The position numbers and the translations under genes were made by a program. Below, piece by piece: positions 38,802 through 51,349 of a stretch of 64,000 bases of DNA. Origin of the DNA: Carallia brachiata (taxonomy: Eukaryota; Streptophyta; Magnoliopsida; Malpighiales; Rhizophoraceae); contig JADCRB010000055.1 in assembly GCA_021464245.1 (NCBI GenBank), positions 1,270,487 to 1,334,486 on the forward strand, read 5' to 3'. Every line of letters starts with the position of its first letter. Position 1 is the first letter of the stretch. The notes under the pieces are model-generated. The model had not been told where the DNA came from. It made no database searches and saw only the letters and a program-made list of their open reading frames with translations.

Positions 38802-41083
38802 TCTTTTTTTTTTTTAACCAAACTTCCATTTATGTTTTTATGTATGCAATACTCTCTTAGTGGAATTGAATCCATTAGTGCTAAAAGTTAATAATAGTTG
38901 AAGTGAGTGGAGGTAACATCACTATCATTAAATGTTATATCATTGTGATTATTATACAGATAGAATTTTACTAGAAAATAAAAGTCTTTATATTTAATTT
39001 ATTAGCAGATATATATATTTGTTTACATCTATTTTGCAAGTTAATTTTCTTTTCCCTTTTCTCCACAAACAAAAGCCGCCTCTTTCACGCTTTTATACAT
39101 ACCTTCGTGTATATAACCCATCAACTAATGAACCTTTCAGCCAACTCTCTGGAAAATTATTCATGACTTCTAGAGTTCCGCAAGCTATCTTTGAAACAAA
39201 AGAATATCGACACAACATTTGTACTTTATCAAGCAAATCGATGTGGAACGATGATAACGTGACGAAAGAAGAAAGTTCGTGCTTTTCATAAACCATTGAA
39301 AGTATCAAATTTTTCGGGCCGATGATTGGCTGGTTTCTACGTATATTTAACGCGTTTTGATGCTAAAATTCAAGGTCAATGACAATGAAAAGTTGAGCTT
39401 ATATATTTTATGGATAATAGATACTGCTGGTACCTTCATGTTGTTCTTGTAAATGACCTGCAAGGCACGGAAATTCCACGCTATCTTCCGGTCAAACATC
39501 GCTCGCAGGAAATATAGGTATTACGGCCACGCCCATAATAAGAGAATGCAAGCTGGAAAGTGCGTTTGAAGAAACGTGGCCAATCATTGTTGCACGTCGA
39601 CTTTATTTATTTATTTATTTGGTCGTGTATTTATTTCACCATGCAACTAATAATTATTTCGAAAAAAAAATCGAAAAGGAAATGAGAAAGTATTGAAGTC
39701 CAGAAAACATAATCAATTTTATAAGTAAAGATACGAACATGTCACTAATTTAAATCTCTTGTGATAAAATCTTAAAACACGTCGGTGTTACAGAGTAAGA
39801 GCGGTGCTAGCACCAGGAGTTAACATTAAAAATAAATGTGCTAAAACAAGACTCTAGCGAATAACTTAGTCAAGATACAACGAACTAAAAGTTATGCTAA
39901 TCCAAAAAATGCTTTTCTAAGTCATGAGCTGAGTCTAGTAACTAAATGAAACATTTTATTAAAACTTTCTGATTCTATATTTGAATCTTAGTGACTTTGA
40001 TATGATTTTTTACCTTTCAGTGTTCTTGTAATAGAAAAAAAAAAAAAATCTGTAGTCATGTATTAACTGCAACTCATAAACAAATTTGTTTGTACTAAAA
40101 GTGTAGAAAAAATACGATTTAATTGGTAGAATGGGAGAGTAGTAGATTGAACTCATAATGGCTTAATAATAAAAATTTTAATATCCTATTAAAAAAATAG
40201 AGTTGTTACATAGGTCGAGACTTGTTGGCCGTCTCTCGACATGTGTCATATCAGTAAGTCTTATTTTTTTTCAAACTAAACACTCAATAAATTTATTATT
40301 ATCTTAAACATATTTAATTATATCATAAGTTTTTATTTTTTAAAAAAAAAATGTCAATTTTTTTTTAGAATAATGGTCGGGTGGAACCAGGACACAATGT
40401 TCGACCCAACAACCCTTTTCCAGAAAGAGTAAAGTAAAACACACACATCAAATTTTAGTTTGTTAAGCATCCACGGAAAAGTCAAACGTGCTCCGCCGCA
40501 CGAAAGCCTTAGCAAGTGCGCGCACGCTGTACTGGTATACATATACACAGTGCGACTAATCCATCGTATCACCGTTTACTTTTGGCCTATTAGAGGGATA
40601 ATATAATTTAATTTGATGTACTGCAAACTAAGTGTAACATACAGACCTGTATAAACTATAATTAATAGAATGCCAGGGGTCGACCATTTTATTGTAACTT
40701 ATTATATTGGGCTAGATTTGTTTGCCATTTTCATTTTTTATCAAAAGTGAATACACATGTAATATTTTATAAACCTATAAATAAAATTGTGAAAGTTTAT
40801 TATTATCAAGTAAATTATACTATTTACATTAAACTTATAAAGAGGCAAAATTTAATATCTAACAAATATCATCGACTTATACGAAACTTAAAAGAACTTG
40901 TATACATTTAATCTACCACTTAATTTAACAATAATTTGAACTCAGTAATTTCTCACGTAAGGACGAGTCAGTTAACCACTGACCACCCACATGGTGATCA
41001 TTTTAATCCTTAATTCATGTTGAAACTTCAAACATGGCCAACCTGTCACCAAACATAGACCAATTATGATTTTCCTCCTTCTC

Positions 41084-41093
41084 CTATATAAAA
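41084..41093 (+). promoter_or_regulatory. TATA box of PME gene 2
   Basis: CTATATAAAA about 70 bases before the ATG at 41161, so the ATG at 41094 is upstream of the expected transcript start. Confidence 0.6.
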
Positions 41094-41160
41094 ATGGCAT
41101 ACATCTAAATGTTGATCATCACAACCTCGAGGTTGAAATTCCAAGCACAGGCCTGCCAAA

Positions 41161-43396
41161 ATGACTTTGACAACCAATATCGGTTTGCTTGTGCTGGTAA
41201 TATCCATTTTCTCTTTGTTTTCACCAACGCTTTCTTTAATTCCCTCTAGTGACAGCACCATAGACTGGTGGTGCAACAAAACCCCAACCCTGAACCGTGC
41301 AAGTACTTCATGAAGCAGAACCCAAAACACTTCTTACCAAAACAGAAATCCGATTTCCGCAAAATGGCCACCGAATTGGCCATGCAACGGGCACTGAATG
41401 CCCAAAGCCACAACAAATGGCTGGGACAAAAGTGCCGGAATGACAAGGAAAAAGCTGCGTGGGCTGATTGCTTGAAGCTCTACGAAGATACCATTATCCA
41501 ACTCAATCATACTCTAGACCCCAACTCAAAATGCACCGATTTTGACGCACAAACATGGCTTAGCACTGCACTAACAAATCTCGAAACATGTCGAGCCGGG
41601 TTCGTTGAGCTGGGGGTCTCGGATTTCGTGTTGCCATTAATGTCCAACAATGTTTCAAAGCTGATAAGCAACACCTTAGCTGTAAACAATGCCTCATCAT
41701 CAGCGTTGCCTCAAACCTACAAGGACGGCTTTCCCACTTGGGTCACAGCAGGCGACAGAAAGCTGTTGCAATCGTCCTCACCAGCTGCTAATCTTGTGGT
41801 AGCTCAAGATGGCTCTGGCAATTATCGCACTATAAAGGCAGCGCTTGATGCAGCGGCGAAGAGGAGTGGGAGTGGAAGGTTTGTTATACGAATTAAAAGT
41901 GGGACCTACAGTGAGAATCTTGAAATCGGTAACAAATTAAAGAATATTATGCTTGTTGGTGACGGTCTGAGGAATACTATTATCACCGGTAGCCGGAGCG
42001 TTGGAGGAGGTTCTACTACTTTCAACTCTGCAACTGTTGGTAAGGAAGTCTTATAGTCGTAGATGATATTGTTTTATGTTCTTAAATGTTTTGATTTCGA
42101 TTGAAGTACCACGGAAACCTAACCAAGACTGAAGGGCTTCTTCATGATCAACGACATTAAATTAAAAGATGGCAACTTGGTAACACTTTGAAATGTCAAT
42201 ATCATGGTTGATAATAATTTTTGAGGGAAATGTCATGAATCTCTTTGAGATTATCTAACATTATCTTGTGATGCATCTTTGAGACTTGACCCTGCAAAAG
42301 TGACAAGAAGTACGATCACTTTCCTAGATGTAAGTCATGATGGAATCTCTAGATATATAGTTCAGAAAAATAAAAAAGTTTACGTGTTTGACAAAGTCTT
42401 TAAAAAAAAAAAAATAAGAGGTCCCCTAAACGTCATATTCCTATAATTCTTGGTTAATTGTCAGGATATTTGAAGCATTGACTTTTGCATGGAGAGGAAA
42501 ATTGATCAATACAGCTAGCAAACGGCCGTTGATCTGCTGAGTCAATTCCAAGTATCGCTTTGTTTTCGATAAAAATGGGAAAAGTCAACAATGTGCTTCA
42601 TTGTGAAAAATTGTGTTCTAGATTGTCTTAATCTCCTCTCTTCTCTATTCTATGAAATCCAACGTACATTATATCTTAGACATCGTCAAACTCATTAATT
42701 GCAGCGGTGACGGGCGAAGGATTCATTGCACGCGACATCACATTCCGCAACACCGCAGGCCCACAGAACCACCAAGCCGTAGCCCTCCGATCAGGCTCTG
42801 ATCTCTCCGTCTTCTACCGCTGCGGCTTCGAGGGATACCAGGACACTTTATACGTCCACTCTCAAAGACAATTCTACAAGGAATGCTATATCTACGGCAC
42901 AGTAGACTTCATTTTCGGGAATGCAGCCGTCGTTTTCCAGAACTGCATGATATACGCCAGAAGGCCAATGGCGAAGCAAAAGAACACTATAACAGCTCAA
43001 GGCAGGACCGACCCTAATCAAAACACGGGAATTTCAATCCATAACTCGAGAGTCATGGCTGCATCAGACCTTGTGCCTGTGCTTAGCTCGTTCAAAACGT
43101 ACTTGGGACGCCCGTGGAAGCAATATTCACGCACGGTTTTCCTGCAGAGTTACCTTGACTCGCTTGTGGATCCATCGGGTTGGCTGGAATGGGATGGCAA
43201 TTTTGCCCTGAATACTTTGTACTACGGAGAGTATAGGAACACAGGTCCTGGAGCACCAACTAGTGGCAGGGTTAAGTGGCGCGGTTACAGGGTTATAACA
43301 AGCGCAACCGAGGCTTCAAGGTTCACGGTTGCCAACTTCATCGCCGGAGGATCCTGGTTATCGGCAACTGGCGTGCCGTTCACTTCCGGGCTGTGA
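41161..43396 (+). CDS. Pectin methylesterase with PMEI pro-region, gene 2, one-base frameshift near the start
   Basis: Tandem paralogue of gene 1. Exons 41161-42039 and 42705-43396; exon 2 is 692 bases, as in gene 1. Signal peptide [20 protein letters not shown], then IDWWCNKTP. At 41281-41285 the C run is one base too short: the frame from the ATG gives TPTLN then TGA, while the next frame gives [15 protein letters not shown] and stays open. Exon 1 length is 879, one less than a multiple that joins exon 2. The rest is canonical: DRKLLQSS processing site, [36 protein letters not shown], ending PFTSGL. Corrected length 523. Close to Arabidopsis PME17 type. Probably a sequencing/assembly error or recent loss, since nothing else is degraded. 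Confidence 0.85.
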
Positions 43397-44454
43397 CGAT
43401 TTTTCTGCCAATTACTGCTGTATGGATTGTACTACGAGTTTGTTTGTTCTTTCATTATTGCAACTTTTTTCATAAAATTTGCTGGAAATCCTTTGTAATT
43501 GTAAAACTTCGAAACAATAATAATAATAACAAGAGAAGTCAACTACGTTATCTTACTGCAAGAAATCTCTGTTCTTCCATCTCTTCAACAACTTGCAACA
43601 AATGAGAAATTTGGCCGGCACACATATATCGTTGAACCGCTTATATGGACGGCCACTGGCTCGGGTTGAAGTTGAACCTACGTTGCGTGGAGTTGGACCT
43701 CTACTGAACCAGCCCAACTACGAGCCGGTTAGCACTGTAAGGTTGGGCTCATTTCATCCGTACCCCAATCCTACACAGCGTCTGACTAAACCCAATTAAA
43801 TAAATAGATCTTAACATTTCCAAGCCCAACAAGTAAAATTGATATCAAGAACAACTCTCGTTTGTTTGGTGAAATGCAATGGGAAACATCTCTTGGGATT
43901 TGACTAGATAAATTGGGTGGTTTCGGTTAAATTTTACTTACAATTATTTGACCAAACATGTTTTTCTATATAAAGGATCTTCCAAAAAAAAAAACAAAAA
44001 TGCACCGTTGACATAAAAGTAATTATAGGAAAGAAATCATTTCCTTCCCTGTTAGTGGCATAATTAGTGTGCTAGCAAGTCAAGGCTGGCTTGTCTTATC
44101 GGAGATGAACTTGGGTGATAATCTTGCAATTTTGATATTTTCCTTCCAACTAAGGTCATAGATTGTTCTTTTCAGTTTCTAGTATCACACCGTGATCTCA
44201 GGAGATCTATATATATAATATATATATATGATCCTATTACTCCCAACTGGCTAGTAGTATATCCTTATTTAATTCTTTTTTGTTGTTGTTGTCTTAATCG
44301 ATATATTAAGTTGACATGATATTTTGGTAATTTTTTTTTTAAACAACTCAATATAATAACTTCAAAATTGATTCTTTTCCTCAAACAAAATAACAAAAAT
44401 CAAAGTTGATTCTCAATAAACCAAAAAAAAAAAAAAGTTCATGGTGAGAAAGAA

Positions 44455-44580
44455 GAAGCAGCCTAATTGCATTGATAGAGAAAGTGTGCTTCCTCTAAGA
44501 GCAGGAGTTCGAACTCTTGCCCCCTCTATCATCACCAATTATGAGTTGTCACTCTTCTACAAATCAAAAATAAAAACTTC
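44455..44580 (+). mobile_element. Candidate SINE
   Basis: A good B box GGAGTTCGAACTC (about 44504-44516) follows an A-box-like CAGCCTAATTGCATTGATAG at about 44459 in tRNA-like spacing. No target duplication found. Confidence 0.4.
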
Positions 44581-47407
44581 ATAGCTAGCAATTAAGTCAT
44601 CATAAAATAAATCAATCGCGGTCCATGTGGATGATCGGTATGATAAGATCGAATACATGACTGCCCAAAGTTTAAAAACATTTTTCATCATTACACCATA
44701 TATGTTGGCTTATTTTCTCCAGATAGCTAGTAAATATGATCTTAATCATTCCACTTCCTCTTTTTCACCATTTGTTTGTTCTGATTACTCATTCATATTG
44801 TTAAAGTTATTATTAGCATTATCATTTCGGAGGTGACGTAGAAACCATAATGCAATGATAAAATCTCCGATAATGCTATTATTTGAATTTGGTAAGAGCT
44901 TTCATTTTGTAAAATTCCAGCAAAGAAAAACAATAGACACTTAAAACAGTTGGTACTATTTTAAGTCAACCATATGTTAAGAGTCGCATTGATGTGTAGC
45001 GAAAAAGATTAATGATCATACTTGATGTTTGCAAAAGTTGCAATAATCCAAATGCCGGCATTAGCATTCTGATCTCCAAAGATATTGGATCGAGGATTTC
45101 ACTTGGGCATGGACAGGGGAGGATAGACACGAGGACGGTATTAATTTGGGAATAAAATATCGCTAATCGTTTATTTATGGTTGAAATATTTGAGCTTGAG
45201 CTCAAGTTTTAGATCATAAAAAAATTAGCTAGAAAAGGTGTATTCGGAGCTACGCCTGAAATTTTGGTTTTTCAGCCCTCGAACAATAAAAATAAAAAAT
45301 AACAAAAGAAGAACTACGGATTTTTACCAACTGGATGGATCTATATAATTCCTTTCTTTTTTTCCAATTTTCTTTAAAAATATTTCTCTTTGGAACGTGG
45401 AAGTTAAAATCCACATTTTACAGGAATTTAAGAAAGCTTAGTTTCAATCCTTAGAACATCCCAAAGTTGGTTCAATAGTAGATGACTCCAAAAACTACTG
45501 TGTTGAGTGTTCAAGTCCTACCATCATACTTCGGTATTTGTGATATATCTACATGCTGTGAACCTTATTGGCATACTTACCTAGTCTTAGGGCACAGATG
45601 GTTGTCTGAATATTACCTCCAAAACCCAACTAGTTATACTGAAAAATACAATTGCGAAGAAATTTTTTGGAAAATTTTTTTATAAAAAATTACAAAACTA
45701 AAATCTAAAATTAAATAAGTGTTAATTTAAAATTTAAAGTTTAGATTTCACATAATATACGTTCTAATAAAATCAACACAGTTGTGTTAAAAATGCAACC
45801 AATTGTATTTTATAGATAATATCCGGATACTTTGTCCAAATATGGCCTCCTGACGCACAAACTTTGTTGTAAATTTTAATCTCGATATAGGTTTGGAAGG
45901 AGTCCCGACAATGAGTACAATTTTCTTTGTTACTGGTAAGCTGTGGGGTAAACTCTAAATGACTCCTGTTTTATAATAATAATAATAATAATAATAAGTC
46001 ATATGTAATATCAGTACAACAATTTATAATATCTAGTCCATCTTTCCCTAGAAAGAAAAGCTTTAAATACAAAGATTGAAGAGCACAGCTGATCTATGAT
46101 CCCTGAAGCATCGCACGAGATTTTGAATTTTGCCTCAATTGCATGTTCTCTTCGACGGAAGACAAATATCACATGCCTTGCCCACACGAACACTAATCAA
46201 TACAGGATACAGTCATATTTCCAGAGACGGCGGAATGAACATCTCAAAGCACCCACCAATTTTCTATGGATCAGGGACCAACCGACCAAGATGATAAAAT
46301 ATATATGTATATATAAATATCAAGAAATATCTTCTTAGGGAAGAAAATATCGGGTGGAAAGTGCATTCTGAAACACTACTGGTCACGACTCACTAAAGGG
46401 ACCGTGCTGAATATCATCCAATTGATCATTACTTAGAACTCAGATCCACATGAATGTTACATAATTTGCACGGGGGATTGACCTTTACCCGCCAGAATAG
46501 GTTGGCGCACTTTGAAATTAATCTAAAAACAAAAGGGTTTGCTAGACGCCTGAACCTCTTCTGGCTGCTTCAATTCTATTTTATTTTCAAATTTATGATC
46601 TTTTGCTTCTGTATAAAAATCTGGTAGACTGTCCTCTCCTTCAACTTCCTCTACACAGTATAATTATTTGCAAACTGCAATATCACTATCACATATGGCC
46701 TATCCGTATTGGCGCTCTGTCTTTGAGTGTATCGTACTTCTGGCCGGTACATACTATATTCCTGAATTTATCCTTCCAAAGATACCCTTGTTCCACAAAA
46801 TTTGATAATTTATAACCATCATGGCAAATCTTTTTTTTTTTTTTTTATCATCATCGTGTCACCAAATATCTGGATGAATTTGAATACAGCACATTAGATC
46901 ACATATTTGATAAGTCGCCAATAGAGAGTAAGCAAAACATGAATTCTTCTCTTCAGCACAAAACCAAACAGAATTTATTCTCAACCATTAAAACCAACAT
47001 ATTACCAAAAAAATAAGAGTAATTTTTTTTCATGTATAATATTAAATGCTAGAAATTAATTATATACAATAAATAAAGAATCCCAATATGTTATTGGTTG
47101 TAGATGTGTTTAAAAGATTTGCTTATCATTTTTGTTCATAAATATGTTGTTTTCCAAAATATCGCTCTACGGCATGTGCTATCTAATATCACTTTGCATC
47201 ATGTTAGTGAAAAATATGAATATATATTAATGACCATCACTACAATAGCTCATTTTTAAGAGGATAAAGTGAACATATAGTTTATTTAATTTTTTTTTAT
47301 TTTAATTTTTTAATGATTTATATCACTGTGTGATTACATATTCTCTAATAAAAATTAGTGATTTTAGGCCACGTGGTGATCTGAAAAGAAAAAATTGTGT
47401 TGGTGCT

Positions 47408-47457
47408 GTGAAAACTATTTGTTACTTAAAATAAATAAAAAAAAAAGTGAAAACTAT
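47408..47457. mobile_element. Micro-insertion 11: A-run insert between 11-bp repeats
   Basis: GTGAAAACTAT at 47408-47418 recurs exactly at 47447-47457; the 28-base insert is TTGTTACTTAAAATAAAT then an A run. Confidence 0.55.
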
Positions 47458-49287
47458 GTGATTACGCCTAAAAAATATATATATATATTTCGCTGACCAA
47501 GTGCAAAATTATCCCGTGGCAAAAGTGTCAAGGGTAAAATCGGGATTCAAGATGTCTACCAGATACACATCAATCTGGGGCCCAGTGCGGGTATTAAAGC
47601 TACATACTCTCCGCGTATGTAGGGATGTCACCGGAAAATGGGGCGAAAAAATTGATGATAAAAAAGAATTTTACATTTAATCTAAATAATAATAAAATAA
47701 TTATATAATTTATTTAATAATTTTAAATATTTTAATTTCTTTTAATTTTAATAATTTAATAACTCATATTATTTTACTATTATCTAAATTTTACTATTTA
47801 ATATTTATTAATAGATTAACAAATAAACTAATCTTTGATGGGTCCGTGATATGTTAGGAAACTGCATCATTTTTTATTAAAAAAATTTATTATAAATATG
47901 TCAGTTATAAAATTTGTGAGTCAAGATCAAATAATCTTATTTGTCAATACTTCATTCAATTATCTTAAAAGAACAGACTTACTATCGGAATATTTTTGGG
48001 TCTAATGAACATTCCTCACATCTAATTACAATATTAATAAATCTTAAATCTGTCAACGTACCTCTACATAAATTCCTAAATTTAAAAGCGGGAGGTAATA
48101 TAAAAACTCACATTCAGATTGTTAAAAAAAAAAACACATGGAGTAATTACAAGACTATTACTTCTAGTAATAACTACATTTTTTTTTTATTTTTTTGACA
48201 ACGCTTCCCTATTGGTTGAGGCAAAGTTTTGCCGTCCACCGTAACGGAGTTCCAAACTTTAATGCACAAACGTGTGGACGGAAACAATCGATGTTGCGCC
48301 AAGGCCGGGGTGATGCGGATGTGGGTCCACATAATTGAATGTTGGGCCCACGTTATAAATCCCAAGTTTGCACTTTTGATATTTATTGTCTAATTTAGTC
48401 ACGTAAGGGCGGGAACTCCCATCTATATTGTGTCCTTTGCGCCAACAATCATCGAACATTTTTCATCACGTGTTTGTTTTTCTTTTCAATGGAAAACTCG
48501 TTTACAATCACAAATATATGCTAATTAAATTCTTCGGGTAGCAGTATTTCAGCTCTATGACTTTAGAATAAGTTTATTATCTCCGAGAAGAGATCACCAT
48601 TGTTAAAAATTTAGACATCCTTTTTGGACGTATTAAATTCAAAATCCAAAAAAAAAAAAAGAGATTTATGAAAAATTGCTTCCCGATAAACCAAAAAAGT
48701 ATAATTGATATATTTCATATTATTTTTCTCGCAATTTCATATTTTTTCATATTTTTATTTGTGGAATACACTTTAACATTAAAAACTTGAATACCAAAAT
48801 TAAGTTTATAAATCCGAATCACTGCTATAAAATTGATCCCATTAATTAAAAAAAAAACAACAAAAAAGAATCACTACATGAAAACTTAAATGATTTTAGA
48901 AATAAGTGATAGTTCCCTTGTCACGTCGGTAACTATAATTTTTTTCTCTAACTACACACTAAAATCATCACCTTAAAAGGACAGATGAGTATTTAATCAT
49001 AAATAAAGATAAATATTATAAAAAAAATTTCATGAAAATTTATAAAAATTTTTAAATTTTAAGGTCACACTAAGTATACCTAAAATTTAATTTAAAAAAA
49101 TAAAAACAAGATTATAATTTACTCCTTACTACATCAATAAATAAATAAATTTCTAAAGAATCATAAAAAAAGGCTAAAATTGGGAGGAGACGATGTAAGA
49201 GCAAGACAACTTTTTTTTTATTACGGGAGCAAATTTGAGGCCTATTACCCTTTATCTCTCTCTCCTCCTTTTTTTTATTTTGATTAA

Positions 49288-50037
49288 GGGTCTGTTTGAG
49301 TTAACAGGTGAATGTTAGCTGTTACTTATTATTACTGCTGATTGCTACTATTGATTGCTGATTGCTGATTTTTACTTACTGTTGCTGATTATTGATAAAA
49401 TTAATGAAATATTTGATTAATTTTATACTTACTGTTACTATTAAATAATGAAATATCTAATTTAGACATATAATTTGCGTATATATATCATATTAAAAAT
49501 TTTATTTTTATATTTTATAATTATATATTTTAGAATAATATTTTATAAATAATATTGAGAATTATTTTACTTAATTTTTAACTGTTTAAAAAAATATTAA
49601 TTGTTATTGAATAATAAAAATTATTATATTTGAGATTTTTTTAATAAATGTCAATATTAAAGAAAATTGAAGTAACAAAAAATATCATTTAAGAATACTT
49701 GAAAAAAATTATTGAAGTTATATAAATGCTAATAAAATAAATTAACGTATCTAATTCATGTATCAAGTAAAAATAATAATAGTAAAATTATATAAATATT
49801 TTTTAAGGGTAATTTAGTTCATATAAATTATTATTAATATTCAAAAGTGAAAAGTAATCCAAAAAGTAACAAAACGTAATCCGGAACTAGTTTTCAATCA
49901 GCTCCTGTTAGGAAATCAAATGAGGAAATAAGTAGAATCAAACAGTAACATTAAAAAGTTTATCAGACACCTATCTTCTTATTTTTTAAAAATAAAATAT
50001 AAATATACCTTTTAAAAAATTAATCCGAACGCTCCCT
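49288..50037 (+). mobile_element. Putative MITE, copy B (~0.75 kb)
   Basis: Left end AGGGTCTGTTTGAGTTAA and right end, reverse-complemented, AGGGAGCGTTCGGATTAA are imperfect terminal inverted repeats (about 12 of 18). ATTAA flanks both ends. The interior near the left has repeated GATTGCTGATTGCTGATT. Read in the same orientation it resembles the minus strand of the element at 20.33-21.04 kb. No transposase. Confidence 0.55.
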
Positions 50038-50504
50038 AAATTAAGAAAGAGGGGAGAGAGATGTAACTTATGATTTCTCCCTAGAGGGGGCCAGAAACTT
50101 CCTACAATTACCATCTAAACAAAGAGAAAAATTATGTGGGCGAAAAAGAAGGTCAGAGGTCATTCAGAAGATATTAATTTTTTTTTTTTTTTTTGTAAAA
50201 AGTGAAGTCTTAAAGTAATAATAACTACATTTAAAATTTAATTTTTTTATATAAAAAAAAGGGTTTCTGATTATTTTCTGGCAAAATCCTTTACTCACCT
50301 ATTAAAACCTTTAATTAATCAAGTGAAATTTATTTTTGGTTTACCATCATACTAAGCCAAATAACATAGTGTTTTTTTTTTTCCCCTCTTGGCATATGCA
50401 TGGCATCTCTTTCTAATTCCAACTCAACTTCCGTTGCTATCTACTAAGTTTGAATTTTGAAAATATCAGTACGAGCATCAAATTAATTTGGCTAAAAATT
50501 TGTA

Positions 50505-50580
50505 AAATAGGCAAACTTTTTTGTTCCTTTTTTTTTTTATTGAGGGAGGGTCAGGAGTAAGGACAAATAGCGAACTTTTT
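50505..50580. mobile_element. Micro-insertion 12: T-run plus GGTC-containing insert between ~16-bp repeats
   Basis: AAATAGGCAAACTTTTT (50505-50521) and AAATAGCGAACTTTTT (50565-50580) match with one gap and one change. The insert is longer than the others (about 43 bases): TGTTCC, a T run, then ATTGAGGGAGGGTCAGG. Confidence 0.4.
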
Positions 50581-50591
50581 ATGCTCACTAA

Positions 50592-50642
50592 ACACATGAA
50601 ACGCTTCTGTCAAAAAAAAAAAAAAAAAAACATATGAAACGC
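50592..50642. mobile_element. Micro-insertion 13: CTGTC plus A-run between 13-bp repeats
   Basis: ACACATGAAACGC (50592-50604) and ACATATGAAACGC (50630-50642) differ at one base. The 25-base insert is TTCTGTC followed by 18 A, the reverse-strand form of the T-run plus GAC pattern. Confidence 0.6.
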
Positions 50643-51250
50643 CTGGTGCAGTGGTGGGTCACCCCAGGGACCGAGGCTGGGACAACCCTGAACACCTCAG
50701 CTAAGAATACAGCCCCGCAACTGGCCAACCTAATGATAGTGGCTAGCCCACGCCGGACCGCAAGCCGCCACTTACAGAGACCCTGCAGGCGCCATCATTC
50801 GTTCCTCTCATGTGGGACCCAGTTTCCACTATATCAAGCGGCTCAGCTCGGCTGGATTGGAAGCCCAGCAGGCTTCAGTCGTTCTACTGTGGTCAATAAT
50901 TTGGAGGATGGTTGCTTTCTGGATTGCTATTGGTTAACTGGGTCCATCTCATCGAGGGCCGCTCGTGCAATCTCAGTAACAAGGGATGTCAAAGGTTTTA
51001 AAATCACAGACCAACCAAAAGCAGCCACATGCCTTTGAAGAAAATTAAATTATGTTTACCAATATAACCCTTACAAAAAAAGGAGCGATAGAACGTCGAA
51101 ACTACACCGGGTGGTTCCAACGGGGCTCAAGCTCCGATCGAGCCGAGTGACTTTACAAGGATATTACGAACCGCGCGTTATGATGACTGTTGGGGGGCAG
51201 CATGGAAACGTATCGGTCACGAGCAGAACCGGTACGGTCAAAGTTCTGCA
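50640..51250. other. GC-rich island of unknown role
   Basis: About 600 bases clearly richer in G+C than everything around. An open frame on the plus strand (50634-51038, 134 codons) has no recognisable domain and is probably chance. Immediately after it, 51289-51320 is a CTCTCTCT run typical of plant transcript leaders. It could be the promoter/CpG-like start of an unannotated transcript or part of an inserted repeat. Confidence 0.4.
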
Positions 51251-51349
51251 TTTATTAATCGAAAGGAGTATAGGGTGATGATTAGTGTTCTCTCTCTCTC
51301 CCTCTCTCTCTCTCTCTCGCTCTCTTTTCTTTTTTGTTTTTTCCCCCTA

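Larger units (their letters stand above)
38000..41160. other. Intergenic between the two PME genes
   Basis: 38480-38720 has a dense run of TGGGC/GCCCA motifs (TGGGCC 38541, GGCCCA 38673, several ATTGGGCT) with no gene beside it. TTTA repeat near 39600. 40895-41000 read on the minus strand has a SINE-like A box (TCAGTGGTTAACTGAC) and GAGTTCAAATT. No gene is supported. Confidence 0.4.
43397..49287. other. Gene-poor intergenic region
   Basis: 43600-43780 has several AGCCCAAC/GGGCT motifs. 44209-44232 is a TA-rich imperfect palindrome (GGAGATCTATATATA ... GATCC). (TAA)n repeat near 45975-45995. AT-rich elsewhere, including 47640-47930. No gene is supported. Confidence 0.4.

Noticed and set aside
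43593..43799. 68-codon frame downstream of PME gene 2
   Set aside because: No domain; the region is better described by its GGGCT/AGCCC motifs.
46830..46850. T run near 46.84 kb as a micro-insertion
   Set aside because: Flanks ATCATGGCAAAT and ATCGTGTCACCAAAT are too different to call a duplication.
50634..51038. 134-codon open frame
   Set aside because: No recognisable domain or motif; explained by the GC-rich composition of the island, and it starts inside a micro-insertion repeat.
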